Origin: Chloroflexota bacterium
GTDB lineage: Bacteria > Chloroflexota > Anaerolineae > Anaerolineales > VGOW01
Assembly: GCA_016875735.1 (NCBI GenBank)
Contig: VGOW01000002.1
Span: 1-64,000, forward strand
DNA: 64,000 bases
Direction of reading: 5' to 3'
Part shown: piece after piece, positions 28,101 to 37,306 of the stretch
Position numbering within the stretch: position 1 is the first letter of the stretch
Layout: each line of letters starts with the position of its first letter
Notes under the pieces: generated by a model
The model's input: the letters and a program-made list of their open reading frames with translations, nothing else
Told to the model about the DNA's origin: nothing
Databases searched by the model: none
Made by a program: the position numbers and the translations under genes

Positions 28101-29323
28101 CCACGCTCCTGCGGCTCGGACTCGGCGCGGTCTCGTTCCCCGTGCTGGCCGTGATCATGCTCGGCCTCTCGGCCTCCGGCAACCTCGCCAACGACACCGC
28201 GCTCGCCATCGTGTTGCTCGCCATCGGCCTCGCCCCCTCGTCGGTGTCCACCGGCCTCACCGCCCTCTTCTACGCCTACGAAAAGGCCGAGTACCCGGCG
28301 GCGATCACCACCCTCACCACGCTCCTCAAAGTCACCTTCGGCGCAATCGCCCTCCTTCTCGGCTACGGCTTCATCGGCCTCGCCGCAGTCACGATCATCG
28401 TCAACACCGTCACAATGATCGTGCTGGCGATCCTCGTCGTCCGCCTCTTCTTCCGCCCGCGCCTCGAATTCGAGCGGCCACTGCAAAGCGCCATGATCCG
28501 CGAATCGTGGCCGCTCATGCTCAACCACCTTCTCGCCACCCTCTTCTTCAAAGTGGACGTGGCATTGCTCCAGCCCATTCGCGGCGACACCGAAGTGGGC
28601 TGGTACAGCACGGGCTACAAATTCATCGAAGCCTTCAACATCATCCCCTCGTTCTTCACTTTCGCCCTCTTTCCAATCATGAGTCGGCAAGCGAATGAAG
28701 ATCGCCCGGCTCTCACTCGCTCGTACACCCTCGCCGTCAAATTGCTCGTCGCCACCGCCCTGCCCCTCGCCGTCGTCACCACCTTTCTCGCGCCGACAAT
28801 GATCGGCCTCCTCGCCGGGCCGGAATTTCTGCCGCACGGCGCAGTCGCCCTCACCCTCATGGTCTGGTCGATCCCCGTCGGCTGGATCAACAGCGTGACC
28901 AATTATGTGCTCATCGCGCTCGGCCAACAACGATCCCTCACCCGCGCCTTCATCATCAGCCTGACCTTCAACGTGATCGCCAACCTGATCTTCCTCCCGA
29001 TCTACGGCTACCCGGCGGCGGCGATCATCACCATCCTCTCCGAGATCGTGGAAGGGACGCCGTTTTACATCACCCTTCACCGCACGCTCGCGCCCATCCC
29101 GTGGCCGCGCATTTTGTGGAAGCCGGCGCTCGCCACAACGATCATGTTCGGGCTAACGTGGATTGGATGGCAGATACATCCGCTCATCGGACTCGGTTTG
29201 GGCGGGGCCGCCTACCTTGGCCTCGCCGTCGCCCTGCGCCTCTTCGACGCCGACGAACGCGGGCAATTGATCGGTGTATTACCGAGGGGGACGAGAGACC
29301 GAATCAAGGTGGTGATAAAATAG
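25067..29323 (+). CDS. YfhO-type membrane protein fused to a Wzx/MurJ-like flippase
   Basis: 1418 aa. Residues about 18-925 are a YfhO-family protein: many membrane helices (about 12), an extracytoplasmic motif SAREQFNALPPDIPHNDLP early, and a late beta-rich part ending with the last helix AIAALTVLLTAGIWLW near 905-925. From about 935 (VAKNSLAPMALTLMNRAIDLVFAAFML) to the end it is a polysaccharide-export type 12-helix flippase (GPGDAGKYYYAG, IRESWPLMLNHLLATLF, SFFTFALFPIMS). The fusion suggests the GT-C-like YfhO half modifies a lipid-linked sugar that the flippase half moves. The first ATG lies in a repeat array; GTG 25118 is an alternative start. Three in-frame repeat arrays sit in loops (see repeats). 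Works with the adjacent GT2. Confidence 0.88.
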   Translation: MRLIILSFCHRAILSFSVPRYRDDLLAALGFLLLPFVLFWPVALGGRTLIPADNLFFFEPWASAREQFNALPPDIPHNDLPLDLLLENYAWKRFIADSLREGELPLWNPHLFAGAPFLAAGQHSALYPFSLLFYILPIPRAFGWFIVSQFFLAGLFAYIFLRAIGQSRVAAFLGGLVYEFSLFMIVSVTFPMIIAGAVWLPLVLASAHWIIEQRPALGGRPASLPWVIIGGIALGCQILAGHPEVIYYTLLIAGAYSAFNLKSQISNLKSLLRPALYLLAMVTLGLALGAAQLIPLIDVLRDNFRVGSATLEQVRGWGYPPRHLLAFLIPNVFGNPAHHRYLDLFTWQWTPVTVNALGQPIVKIDWGPPITNYVEGGAYVGILSLILSTFGILSIFQRSSTQPPSHPATAPRSDSGAGTTQPPRDSAPKRKRSGNHLATQPSNHLTAKLFFAILAALSLAFAFGTPLYALIYYLPGLNQLHSPFRWVWPFSLCIAALSGFGLDHLRLTPHAPRPTLHASRLALLSGIATLAALLLVGLNFANLESSISDLLNSLALANTAFADARMFFSYEAVWVAQLGGLLIASGIVLRLAARNHRWWQPLAIALVAVDLLSASAGFNSAADPSILSYTPPVIDFLKKDTGYWRFTTFDPDGRKPFNANAGWFFTLYDVRGYDSIIPKQYAQYMSLIEPQGELQFNRIAPISNLQSLDSPLLDLLNVKYVLSLAEIPLPKYKLVYDAEVKVYENLGVSPRAFTLPEECSIAADDFASTVQSNDPRRLAIFDQPPSHPATAPRSDSGAGTTQPPNHLTACNPIPADIMAYGINEVTINVGPVEPSFLVLADSYARGWRAFIRPVGADEKMETEVPLYRVNGNFRAVKLDSATSGWSIRFKYSPNSVKLGGFTSAIAALTVLLTAGIWLWRYFYRESAEDSTARRVAKNSLAPMALTLMNRAIDLVFAAFMLRILGPGDAGKYYYAGVLITWFEIWTNFGLNTYLTREVSRDRSHANRYLSNTTLLRLGLGAVSFPVLAVIMLGLSASGNLANDTALAIVLLAIGLAPSSVSTGLTALFYAYEKAEYPAAITTLTTLLKVTFGAIALLLGYGFIGLAAVTIIVNTVTMIVLAILVVRLFFRPRLEFERPLQSAMIRESWPLMLNHLLATLFFKVDVALLQPIRGDTEVGWYSTGYKFIEAFNIIPSFFTFALFPIMSRQANEDRPALTRSYTLAVKLLVATALPLAVVTTFLAPTMIGLLAGPEFLPHGAVALTLMVWSIPVGWINSVTNYVLIALGQQRSLTRAFIISLTFNVIANLIFLPIYGYPAAAIITILSEIVEGTPFYITLHRTLAPIPWPRILWKPALATTIMFGLTWIGWQIHPLIGLGLGGAAYLGLAVALRLFDADERGQLIGVLPRGTRDRIKVVIK
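25844..25876 (+). repeat. 7-bp tandem array AATCTCA, in frame
   Basis: Four perfect AATCTCA units and a partial fifth, inside the YfhO-flippase ORF, translated NLKSQISNLKS. Confidence 0.9.
26268..26406 (+). repeat. in-frame ACCACCCA-rich array with two 49-bp copies
   Basis: Short ACCACCTAA/CCAACCACC words surround two near-identical copies of a 49-bp segment, CCACCCCGCGACAGCGCCCC followed by GAAGCGACAGCGG (second copy GAAGCGAAAGCGA). Translated PATAPRSDSGAG and APKRKRSG inside the loop region near residue 405-440. A third copy is at 27424-27472. Confidence 0.9.
26591..26632 (+). repeat. 7-bp tandem array CCCCACG, in frame
   Basis: Six consecutive 7-mers: CCCCACG three times, then CTTCACG, CCTCACG, CCTCGCG. 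Translated TPHAPRPTLHASR. The reverse complement of the same unit recurs at 61749-61797 and 47055-47080 in other genes. Confidence 0.9.
27405..27490 (+). repeat. third copy of the 49-bp PATAPRSDSGAG-coding repeat with ACCACCCA flanks
   Basis: CCAGCCACCCAGCCACC, then CCGCGACAGCGCCCCGAAGC and GACAGCGGAGCGGGAACC, then CACCCAACCACCCAACCACC. Same frame as in the first copy at 26268, over 1.1 kb away in the same gene. Confidence 0.92.
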
Positions 29324-29365
29324 GGCCATACGGGGGAGTGCATTGCGACAAGCAGGAGGCCAGGC

Positions 29366-31186
29366 ATGTCAGAGATTCTATTACTTCAAGAGCGCGTCAA
29401 GAATACCATCCAACTCGGCGAAAGCCATATACGAGAGTTTAAGAGCGCATGGGAAGGAGCACCGGAGAACAAAAAGCCCCGGCCTGTCAAGGAAATTTGT
29501 CGCGACATAGCAGAGGCTCTAGTGTCGTTCGCAAATGCCGACGGAGGGGAATTAATAGTGGGTGTTGAAGATGACGGCACGATAACAGGGGTTCCTCACG
29601 ACGGACAAGCACTCAATCAGATGCTATTTGCTTATCAAACTTATGTACATTCGGAAAATCAACTTCCTCTGTCGATTGCTACAAAATTGGAATGTGAGAA
29701 TCAAACACTAGTATTCTTCTCCGTACTAAAAGGAACGACTGAAATATATCAACTTTCTGATGGAAGATGTGTGCGGCGCAAAGACAAAGTATCTATTCCT
29801 GTTGCAATCAAGCAAATTGTGTTCGAGCGGCAAGAAACCAGATCGCGAGAATGCGATCGCCAATTTGTTGATGGCGCAACGGTGAATGATTTGGATGTCG
29901 CTCTTATCCAGTCAATCGCAGACAATCATTTGCGAGGGCTGAGTGTTGAAAGGTATCTTCAACAAACTGGCTTGGCAGAGTATTCGTCCGGTGGGTTGAG
30001 GTTACGAATGGCAGCTTTGTTGCTCTTTGCTAAAGACATTCAGCGATGGCATCCCCGTTGCCAAGTACGAATACTCAAAGTTGTAGGCACGCAGCTAAAA
30101 TCTGGGGAGAATTACAATGTTAAATCGGATCAGATTGTGCGCGGGAATATTTTCGATCTTATCCCTAACGCATGGGAGCAACTTCGTCCATTTCTTGCTG
30201 ATAAAACAGAATTCGGAACCGATGCAAAATTCGAGCAAAAGTATCTATATCCTGAGGGTGCTTCTCGAGAAGCTTTGATCAACGCGCTCGCCCATAGAGA
30301 TTATAGTGTCCAAAACGGGATCGAAGTATTCATTTTCGATGACAGAATGGAAATAAAAAGCCCGGGCGCACTACTGTCAACCTTGACTATAGAGGACCTA
30401 CAAGGGCTTCAGGGAGCTCATGAATCCCGAAACGCCTTCGTCGCCAAAGTGCTTAGCGAGAATAAGTATATGCGGGAGCTGGGTGAGGGCATCAAGCGAA
30501 TGTTCGAGCTCATGGAACAGAGCGAATTGGACAAACCTGTTTTATATTCCAATTCAACCTCGTTTAGCGTAACTCTAAACCATAAGTCTGTCTTCTCTAC
30601 CCAACAAGAGCAATGGCTTCAATTGTACGATTCGCTAGATTTGTCGCCGCGGCAAAAGAAAATCATTGTCTTGGGCATGGACGGTAGAGACCTGTCGCCG
30701 AATGATATTTACCGCGCCATGAATACTGATGATCGAAACACGTATGATAGAGAGGTCACTGGACTACGCAAAGCCAATGTATTAATAGAAATCAGAACCA
30801 ACGTTCAAGCACAATCATATGCCCGCAATAATAAGATTAAGAAGGGGGAAGTCCCTCGCTTCAAGGTTGCTGTGCCAGAATCAACACACCCTGATAAACC
30901 AAAACCTCGTGGCAATGCTATGCTCAAGGATGCTCAACGTTGTGTCTTCATATACAATCTTCCGTTTTCATCTACGCCGGAAGACCTTAAGAAGGTATTT
31001 GAAAGATATGGTGAAGTGGAACAGGTAGTACTCCCTGTAGATCATCTCACCCAACGGCCAAGAGGTTTCGGATTTGTTTGGTATTACTCCCGCGACGCGG
31101 CGCAAAAAGCCCTGCGGGAGTTAAGTGGTGTGGATGTAAATGGTAGAACAGTCTTCGTGAGAGAGTATGAGGAAAGAAATCGTTAG
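29366..31186 (+). CDS. Schlafen-type AlbA_2 + HATPase_c_4 + winged-helix + C-terminal RRM protein
   Basis: 606 aa, ATG after CAGGAGGCCAGGC. Residues 10-130 are an AlbA_2 domain: [11 protein letters not shown], then [17 protein letters not shown] and LVFFSVLKG. Residues 290-400 carry the C-terminal ATPase region of the family: [28 protein letters not shown] and [13 protein letters not shown] helical/winged segment follows ([23 protein letters not shown]). The last 85 residues are an RNA-recognition motif: CVFIYNLPF (RNP2) and RGFGFVWY (RNP1). RRM fusions of this kind are unknown to me. Base composition is visibly lower in G+C than the neighbours, suggesting transfer. asnS begins 20 bp downstream. 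Role: RNA-binding regulator or defence factor, undecided. Confidence 0.9.
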   Translation: MSEILLLQERVKNTIQLGESHIREFKSAWEGAPENKKPRPVKEICRDIAEALVSFANADGGELIVGVEDDGTITGVPHDGQALNQMLFAYQTYVHSENQLPLSIATKLECENQTLVFFSVLKGTTEIYQLSDGRCVRRKDKVSIPVAIKQIVFERQETRSRECDRQFVDGATVNDLDVALIQSIADNHLRGLSVERYLQQTGLAEYSSGGLRLRMAALLLFAKDIQRWHPRCQVRILKVVGTQLKSGENYNVKSDQIVRGNIFDLIPNAWEQLRPFLADKTEFGTDAKFEQKYLYPEGASREALINALAHRDYSVQNGIEVFIFDDRMEIKSPGALLSTLTIEDLQGLQGAHESRNAFVAKVLSENKYMRELGEGIKRMFELMEQSELDKPVLYSNSTSFSVTLNHKSVFSTQQEQWLQLYDSLDLSPRQKKIIVLGMDGRDLSPNDIYRAMNTDDRNTYDREVTGLRKANVLIEIRTNVQAQSYARNNKIKKGEVPRFKVAVPESTHPDKPKPRGNAMLKDAQRCVFIYNLPFSSTPEDLKKVFERYGEVEQVVLPVDHLTQRPRGFGFVWYYSRDAAQKALRELSGVDVNGRTVFVREYEERNR

Positions 31187-31205
31187 GCTACTTGGAGAAC
31201 AAAGA

Positions 31206-32540
<1,335 letters not shown>

Positions 32541-32543
32541 GAA

Positions 32544-32574
32544 AGAGAGACGGCCCGGAGCCGTCTCTCTTTTT
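32544..32574 (+). terminator. Rho-independent terminator after asnS
   Basis: AGAGAGACGGC / GCCGTCTCTCT, 5-nt loop, then TTTTATT. The hairpin may also serve the converging pentapeptide gene, whose stop codon falls at its right edge. Confidence 0.9.
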
Positions 32575-33007
32575 ATTCGTGGCGTTTGCCGTCAGGCATC
32601 ACCGCGCCCGCCAGTTTTGCGCCCGTCAGATTCGCGTCGTTCAGTTTTGCCCCGCTCAAATTGGCCTCGCGCAAATCGGCTTTGGCCAGGCTGGCCCCCG
32701 ATAGATCGGCGTCCACCAAATCGGCAAAGTTGAGGCGCGCGCCGCGCAGGTTTGCGCCAGTGAGGGTCGCATCGCGAAGAAACGCCCCGCGCATGTCGGC
32801 CAAACTGAGATCGGCCAGCCGCAAATCGGCCTTGCCCAAGTTTGCGCCGTTGAGATTCGCGCCGCTCAAATCCGCTTGGCACAACAGAGCGCCGCGCAGC
32901 TCGATGCCGGTGAGATTCAGCCCGCTGAGATCAGCGCCGCCGAGTCGCGGATGATCGCCCGCGCCGATCAGCCTGAGCAATAATTCTTTGCGAGAGATTT
33001 CGGCCAT
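32573..33007 (-). CDS. pentapeptide-repeat protein
   Basis: 144 aa made almost wholly of A(D/N)LxX pentapeptides (ADLSGANLNGANLGKADLRLADLS), 20 or more repeats, expected to fold as a right-handed beta helix. The short N-terminal cap MAEISRKELLLRLIGAG precedes. Such proteins mimic DNA or stabilise complexes; some protect DNA gyrase. Nothing in the sequence shows which. The start ATG lies just 5 bp from the peptidyl-prolyl isomerase stop, so they are probably one unit. Confidence 0.92.
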   Translation of the reverse strand: MAEISRKELLLRLIGAGDHPRLGGADLSGLNLTGIELRGALLCQADLSGANLNGANLGKADLRLADLSLADMRGAFLRDATLTGANLRGARLNFADLVDADLSGASLAKADLREANLSGAKLNDANLTGAKLAGAVMPDGKRHE

Positions 33008-33011
33008 CGCT

Positions 33012-33731
33012 TCACTGCTCGGTGATGGCGACGCTTTGGATCACGTCGCCGCTGAACGTCGGCCCGGTGTTCGGGTCGCGCAGGGTGATGCTGTTCACCA
33101 CATCCATCCCGTCGGTCACTTGCCCGAAGATGGTGTAGCCGCCGTTGAGGTGTTCGGCGGCGGCAAAGGTGATGAAGAATTGGCTGCCGTTCGTGTCGCG
33201 CCCGGCATTGGCCATCGCCACCACCCCGGCTTTGTCGAACTTCAGATCGCTGTCCTCGTTGACGAACTCATAGCCCGGCCCGCCCGCGCCCGTTCCGGTG
33301 GGGTCGCCGCCTTGCGCCATGAACCCTTCCAGCACGCGATGAAAGGTGACACAGTCGAAGAAGCCTTCGCGGGCGAGAAAGACGAAACTGTTGACGGTGA
33401 TGGGCGCTTTGTCGGGGAACAGTTGAATGGTGAACTGGCCGCCCTTCGCCAATGTGACGGTAGCGGTGTATTGTTTCGATGTGTCAATCATCATCTCCGG
33501 CGGGGCGCTCCACTGCTTTGTCGTCGGCGCGCAGTCGTCGCCGCCCGAAGAGGCCACGCCCGTTGCCGCGGGCGCAGACTGTTGCGACTGTTGGATGGAG
33601 AAAAACGCCAGCGCACCCACGACGGCAATTGCTCCGGCGATGACAAACCAATTCACTCGCAGAGGCTCCGACTCATGGGCGTATTCACGCGCTGACTTGA
33701 CCGGCTTGCTTTGTTTTGATTTTTTGGACAT
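33012..33731 (-). CDS. membrane-anchored cyclophilin-type peptidyl-prolyl isomerase
   Basis: 239 aa. A basic N-terminus is followed by one membrane helix (NWFVIAGAIAVVGALAFFS), a linker, then a bacterial cyclophilin domain with active-site FHRVLEGFMAQGG, GSQFFIT and GYTIFGQV. Catalyses proline cis-trans isomerisation outside the membrane during folding of secreted proteins. The pentapeptide gene follows within 5 bp. Confidence 0.92.
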   Translation of the reverse strand: MSKKSKQSKPVKSAREYAHESEPLRVNWFVIAGAIAVVGALAFFSIQQSQQSAPAATGVASSGGDDCAPTTKQWSAPPEMMIDTSKQYTATVTLAKGGQFTIQLFPDKAPITVNSFVFLAREGFFDCVTFHRVLEGFMAQGGDPTGTGAGGPGYEFVNEDSDLKFDKAGVVAMANAGRDTNGSQFFITFAAAEHLNGGYTIFGQVTDGMDVVNSITLRDPNTGPTFSGDVIQSVAITEQ

Positions 33732-33778
33732 ATCCCTCTCTTGGCTCCGAATGTTGGGCGCAGATTATCAGCGAATCA

Positions 33779-33905
33779 TGACAGCATCCTGAGCGAAGCG
33801 CCGATGCTTTTCGGCGCAAAGTCGAAGGATGCGGCTTTGGCACGAGACCCGCACTCTTCGACTTCGCCGCTTCGCGGCTTTGCTCACCCATAGGCCCCCT
33901 TTGGG
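33779..33905. repeat. GAGCGAAGCG / TTCGACTTCGCCGCTTCG repeat, copy 1
   Basis: Between the cyclophilin and aminotransferase genes. CCTGAGCGAAGCGCCGATGC, TCGAAGGATGCGG and CACTCTTCGACTTCGCCGCT with TCGCGGCTTTGCTCA form nested inverted pairs (GAAGCG..CGCTTC). The last segment recurs, nearly identical, at 48018-48050, so this is a dispersed element. The remaining gap 33732-33778 shows nothing else. Confidence 0.8.
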
Positions 33906-33939
33906 GGAGTGCTTGTTTTACGATTTGCCGATTATACCT

Positions 33940-35100
33940 TCACCGCTTCAACCGACTCAACCGCTCCGCCGCGCGCTCCAGTGTTTCCATCCGCTTGCAA
34001 AAGGCAAAACGCGCATACGCCTTCCCCAACGATTTGTGCTCGTCGGAGTAAAACGCCGATGGGGGGATGGCGGCCACCCCGATCTCGGCGGTGAGGTATC
34101 GGCAGAAGGCCACGTCGTCGTCGAAACCGAATCGAGAAATGTCGCCCATGATGAAATACGTTCCACTGGGGGCGCCGACTTCTAATCCCGAACGGCGCAG
34201 AGCCTCCACAAGATAATCGCGGCGGCGCTGATAATCGGCGGCGAGAGTCGAATAGTATTCGTCGTCGAGGCCGAGCGCGTATGCGGCGGCGGCCTGCATG
34301 GGCGTGGCCGCGGCGAAGGTGATGAATTGATGGGCGCGGCGGATGCCTGTCGTGAGGTCGAGCGGCGCGATGGCCCAGCCGATCTTCCAACCGGTGAACG
34401 AAAACGTTTTGCCCTGACTGCTGATCGTCACCGTGCGCTCGGCCATGCCCGGCAGCTGCGCGAGGCGATGATGTTGCGCGCCGTCGAAGATGATGTGCTC
34501 GTACACCTCGTCGCTGATGGCGACGGCGTTCCACTTTTGGCACAGCGCGGCGATGGCTTCGAGTTCGGCGCGCGAATAGACTTTGCCGGTGGGGTTGTGC
34601 GGCGTGTTGACGACGATAGCGCGCGTGCGGTTGTTGAAGGCGGTGGCCAGTTCGTCCAAGTCGATGCGCCAATCGGGCGCGCGGAGGGGAACGAAACGCG
34701 GCGCGCCTCCGGCCATGATCACATCGGGCACATAGCCGTCGTAGAACGGCTCGAAGAGAATCACTTCATCGCCGGGATTGACGAGGCCGATGATGGCGGC
34801 GAAGAGGGCTTCGGTTGCGCCGCTGGTCACGGTCACTTCGGTATCGGGGTTGACGGCTTGGCCGTAGAATCGATGCGCGTGAGCGGCGATGGCTTGGCGC
34901 AGATCGATCTGTCCGTTGGAGAGGGCGTATTGATTCTGACCGGCGGCGATAGCGGCAGTGGCGGCGGCCTTCACGTCGTCGGGGCCGTCGAAATCGGGGA
35001 AACCCTGCGAGAGATTGATGGCTTTGTGCTGATTCGCCAGCAGAGTCATCTCGGCGAAGATGCTGGTGCCGAAAGTGGAAACGCGGTGGGCGATGGGCAT
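33940..35100 (-). CDS. class I/II aminotransferase (methionine/kynurenine aminotransferase-like)
   Basis: 386 aa, PLP fold type I. Visible: NLSQGFPDFDGPDDV at the start, TSGATEAL, VNTPHNPTGKVYS, SDEVYEHIIF and the PLP lysine in SSQGKTFSFTGWKIGW. These match the YbdL / kynurenine aminotransferase-like subgroup rather than aspartate aminotransferase. Substrate is not certain. Followed by the dispersed repeat, no operon partner. Confidence 0.93.
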   Translation of the reverse strand: MPIAHRVSTFGTSIFAEMTLLANQHKAINLSQGFPDFDGPDDVKAAATAAIAAGQNQYALSNGQIDLRQAIAAHAHRFYGQAVNPDTEVTVTSGATEALFAAIIGLVNPGDEVILFEPFYDGYVPDVIMAGGAPRFVPLRAPDWRIDLDELATAFNNRTRAIVVNTPHNPTGKVYSRAELEAIAALCQKWNAVAISDEVYEHIIFDGAQHHRLAQLPGMAERTVTISSQGKTFSFTGWKIGWAIAPLDLTTGIRRAHQFITFAAATPMQAAAAYALGLDDEYYSTLAADYQRRRDYLVEALRRSGLEVGAPSGTYFIMGDISRFGFDDDVAFCRYLTAEIGVAAIPPSAFYSDEHKSLGKAYARFAFCKRMETLERAAERLSRLKR

Positions 35101-35105
35101 TGTGG

Positions 35106-35276
35106 AAGAAGACAGAAGTCAGTAGTGAGAAGTCAGTAATTGGTGATTGGTAATTAGTAATCGGTGATCGGGGGAGAGGAGAGGCGCCACGCGAAGCGGC
35201 CATCCGCCATTCGCCACCTGCTATCCGTCATCCGCTACCCGCCACTTTCCACCTGCCACTTTCCACCTGCCACCTG
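35106..35276. repeat. two degenerate arrays: TCAGTAATTGGTGATT type and CCACTTTCCACCTGC type
   Basis: The first half repeats AGTCAGTAGTGA / AGTCAGTAATTGGTGATTGG / TAATTAGTAATCGGTGATCG. The second half repeats CCATCCGCCATTCGCCACC, TATCCGTCATCCGCTACCC and CCACTTTCCACCTGCCACTT. These are imperfect tandem arrays with units of about 7-12 bp, with no ORF. They fill the gap between the aminotransferase and the endonuclease-IV-like gene. Confidence 0.75.
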
Positions 35277-36122
35277 TTACTTGATCTTTCCCCACGCCTT
35301 CATATACAACACCGCATCCTCTTCCATCAGCGGGCTTTCGCAGAGGAGGCGGCCAGCGCATTTGTTGTCGGCGAGGGCGCGGAAGAGGTCTTTGTATTTG
35401 AGATCGGCTTCGGCGGCAGGCAAATGTTTCTTCTCGCCTTTCGGCCCGTACTCGATGCCGGAAAGGTGAAGGTGCATTTTCTTCAGCGCCGATGCGCCGA
35501 GCGCCCGCTTGAGTTTTTTGATCAGCGCGCCCCACTCGCCGTACGAATTCACCGAGCCGTCGCCGGGCCGGGCGTGAAGGTGGGCGAAGTCAATGCACGG
35601 CAGCACCCCTTCGATCTCGCCGGACATTTCGAGTGTGTCCTCCAACGAGCCGAGCATCGCGCCCTTGCCCATTGTTTCGGGTCGCAGAGTCACCGGGTTG
35701 CCGGAGTCGCGCAGTTCTTTCACCACATCGCGCAGGCGCGGGATGGCGACTTTGAGCACCTCGGCCGGCGGCGCGCCGAAATACGATCCGGGATGGAAGA
35801 TGATGTCGGTGGCCCCGGCGAGGTGGCCGAAGTAGCAGGCATCCATCAATCGCTTGCGGCTCTTCGGCCATTCGTCGGCGGTGGCATTGAGGTTGAAAAA
35901 GTAGGTGGCGTGCACGCTGATCGCCACGTTCGATTCGACGCCCTGCGCTTTGATGGCCGCGCAGGTGGCTTCGGTGACGTTGATGCTCCGCACCCAGCCG
36001 AGTTCGAACGCGCGCAGAGAGAGCTCCGCCGAGCGGATGATCGCCCCGACCGAGCCGCCGGGCTTTTTGGGGGTGGAGATAGGCGAACCGACTGTGCCAA
36101 AAGCGAATGCTGGAGAGGTCAT
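35277..36122 (-). CDS. endonuclease IV / xylose isomerase-like TIM-barrel protein
   Basis: 281 aa with the AP endonuclease-2 barrel pattern: NVTEATCAAIK, AISVHATYFFNLNATADEW, DIIFHPGSYFGA, RPETMGKGAMLGS, CIDFAHLHARPGDG and MHLHLSGIEYGPKG, i.e. the expected His/Glu/Asp metal ligands. It may incise abasic sites in repair, or be an isomerase of the same fold; the signature set favours an Nfo-type nuclease. Single gene, no operon partner. Confidence 0.85.
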   Translation of the reverse strand: MTSPAFAFGTVGSPISTPKKPGGSVGAIIRSAELSLRAFELGWVRSINVTEATCAAIKAQGVESNVAISVHATYFFNLNATADEWPKSRKRLMDACYFGHLAGATDIIFHPGSYFGAPPAEVLKVAIPRLRDVVKELRDSGNPVTLRPETMGKGAMLGSLEDTLEMSGEIEGVLPCIDFAHLHARPGDGSVNSYGEWGALIKKLKRALGASALKKMHLHLSGIEYGPKGEKKHLPAAEADLKYKDLFRALADNKCAGRLLCESPLMEEDAVLYMKAWGKIK

Positions 36123-36166
36123 GCCCGTAATTCCGTGGGGGTTACGCCATTGCCGAAAAACGGCCC

Positions 36167-36222
36167 GCGAATTTCACGAATGTCACGAAGCTCGAGGTGA
36201 ATAATTCGAGAAATTCGTGGAC
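36167..36222. repeat. GAATTTCACGAAT / ATTCGAGAAATTCGTGG inverted repeat
   Basis: GCGAATTTCACGAAT, a CACGAAGCTCGAG centre and ATTCGAGAAATTCGTGG. The core CGAATTTCACGAAT matches the repeat at 49584-49633 (CAGATTTCACGGAT). Between the endonuclease gene and the BNR pseudogene; no gene in the gap. Confidence 0.65.
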
Positions 36223-36261
36223 AAAAACGAGTTGAGCGGCGTAAGTCCCAATTCTATTCGA

Positions 36262-37255
36262 CTATTTCCCTTTCGTGTACCAGATCGATCCGGGCGTGTC
36301 GTAGTTGCGGCCTTCACCCCAAACGGCATGCGTGTTTCCATCACCGTCAATGTCCAGCTCGAAATAGTCGCCGAAGGGGAAACCGAACCCGGCGGGCTGA
36401 ATGTAATCGAATCCTTCGACGTAAGTTGAAAGATCAACTTCGGCAGACCACTTCGCGCCTCCGTCGGTCGAACTTCGATAATACGTGTTCCACAATCCGC
36501 CGCGCGCGTCCATCCAGGCAACACGGACACCAACCCAACTTCGCGTTAGCGTTAATGTTGACCGACGTGAACGACGCGCCGCTATCATGCGATGACGACA
36601 CCCACACCTTCTGCGCGTGGTTGTAAGCGACGTGCACATCCTGCCCGCGCACGGCCAAAATCGGCTTGTCGGTTCCGGCGTTGGTGCTGTTGGCAATCGC
36701 CACCGACCACGTCACTCCGAAATCGGTGGACTTGCCCACAGCGATTTTACTTTTGCCGTCTTGCAGCCATGCGGCATACACCGTGCTCCCATCCACCGGA
36801 TCAACAACAATCTGCGCATCCCACTGCCCGGCGCCCGATCCCGCCGCATGAATCAGCGTCGGCGGATTCCACGTTGCGCCGCCGTCGTTGCTGATCTGCA
36901 AAATCATCGTCGGGCTGTAACAGTCGGCGCAACCCGGCGCGCCGAGATACTGTGGATAGAGGATGTACACATGCCCGAAACGATCGGCGGCGATGGCCGG
37001 CTCCTATTGATCGCCGGATGTGAATCCCAATCGGGTCTGCGGCGCGAAGCCGGATGGGCGCGGCGGGGGAACCGTCACCGGGCCGAGCGGGGCCGCCGCC
37101 ACAACCTGATTGAAGATCACGCCACTGCGGCGCAGCTGCTTGGCTTTGCCCGGCGAGTCAAACGTTGAGGCGCTATAAATCACGAGCGAGGCCAGCGCGG
37201 CGATCAAAAGCGCGACGTGCGGCCACGAGCGCGTGAGGTGTGATGATGTGTTCAT
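36262..37255 (-). pseudogene. BNR/sialidase-like secreted protein, broken by a stop and a frameshift
   Basis: An N-terminal anchor (VALLIAALASLVIYS) is followed by a region reading GFTSGDQ, then TAG, then EPAIAADRFGHVYILYP. The family text at this point is SGDQWEP, so the stop replaces a Trp codon (TGG to TAG). BNR-like repeats follow (ISNDGGATWNPP, STDFGVTW, SHDSGASF). Near 36535-36545 the frame shifts, after NANAKLGW, into GVRVAWMDARGG..SSTDGGAKW..SIWYTKGK. With a nonsense codon and a frameshift, the gene is not functional as sequenced. The product was probably an extracellular BNR-repeat glycosidase-like or binding protein. Confidence 0.85.
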
Positions 37256-37306
37256 AGTCCTCAGTTTTGTGGTAAAGTTGCCCCACACTGGAGAAACCTA
37301 AGAACT

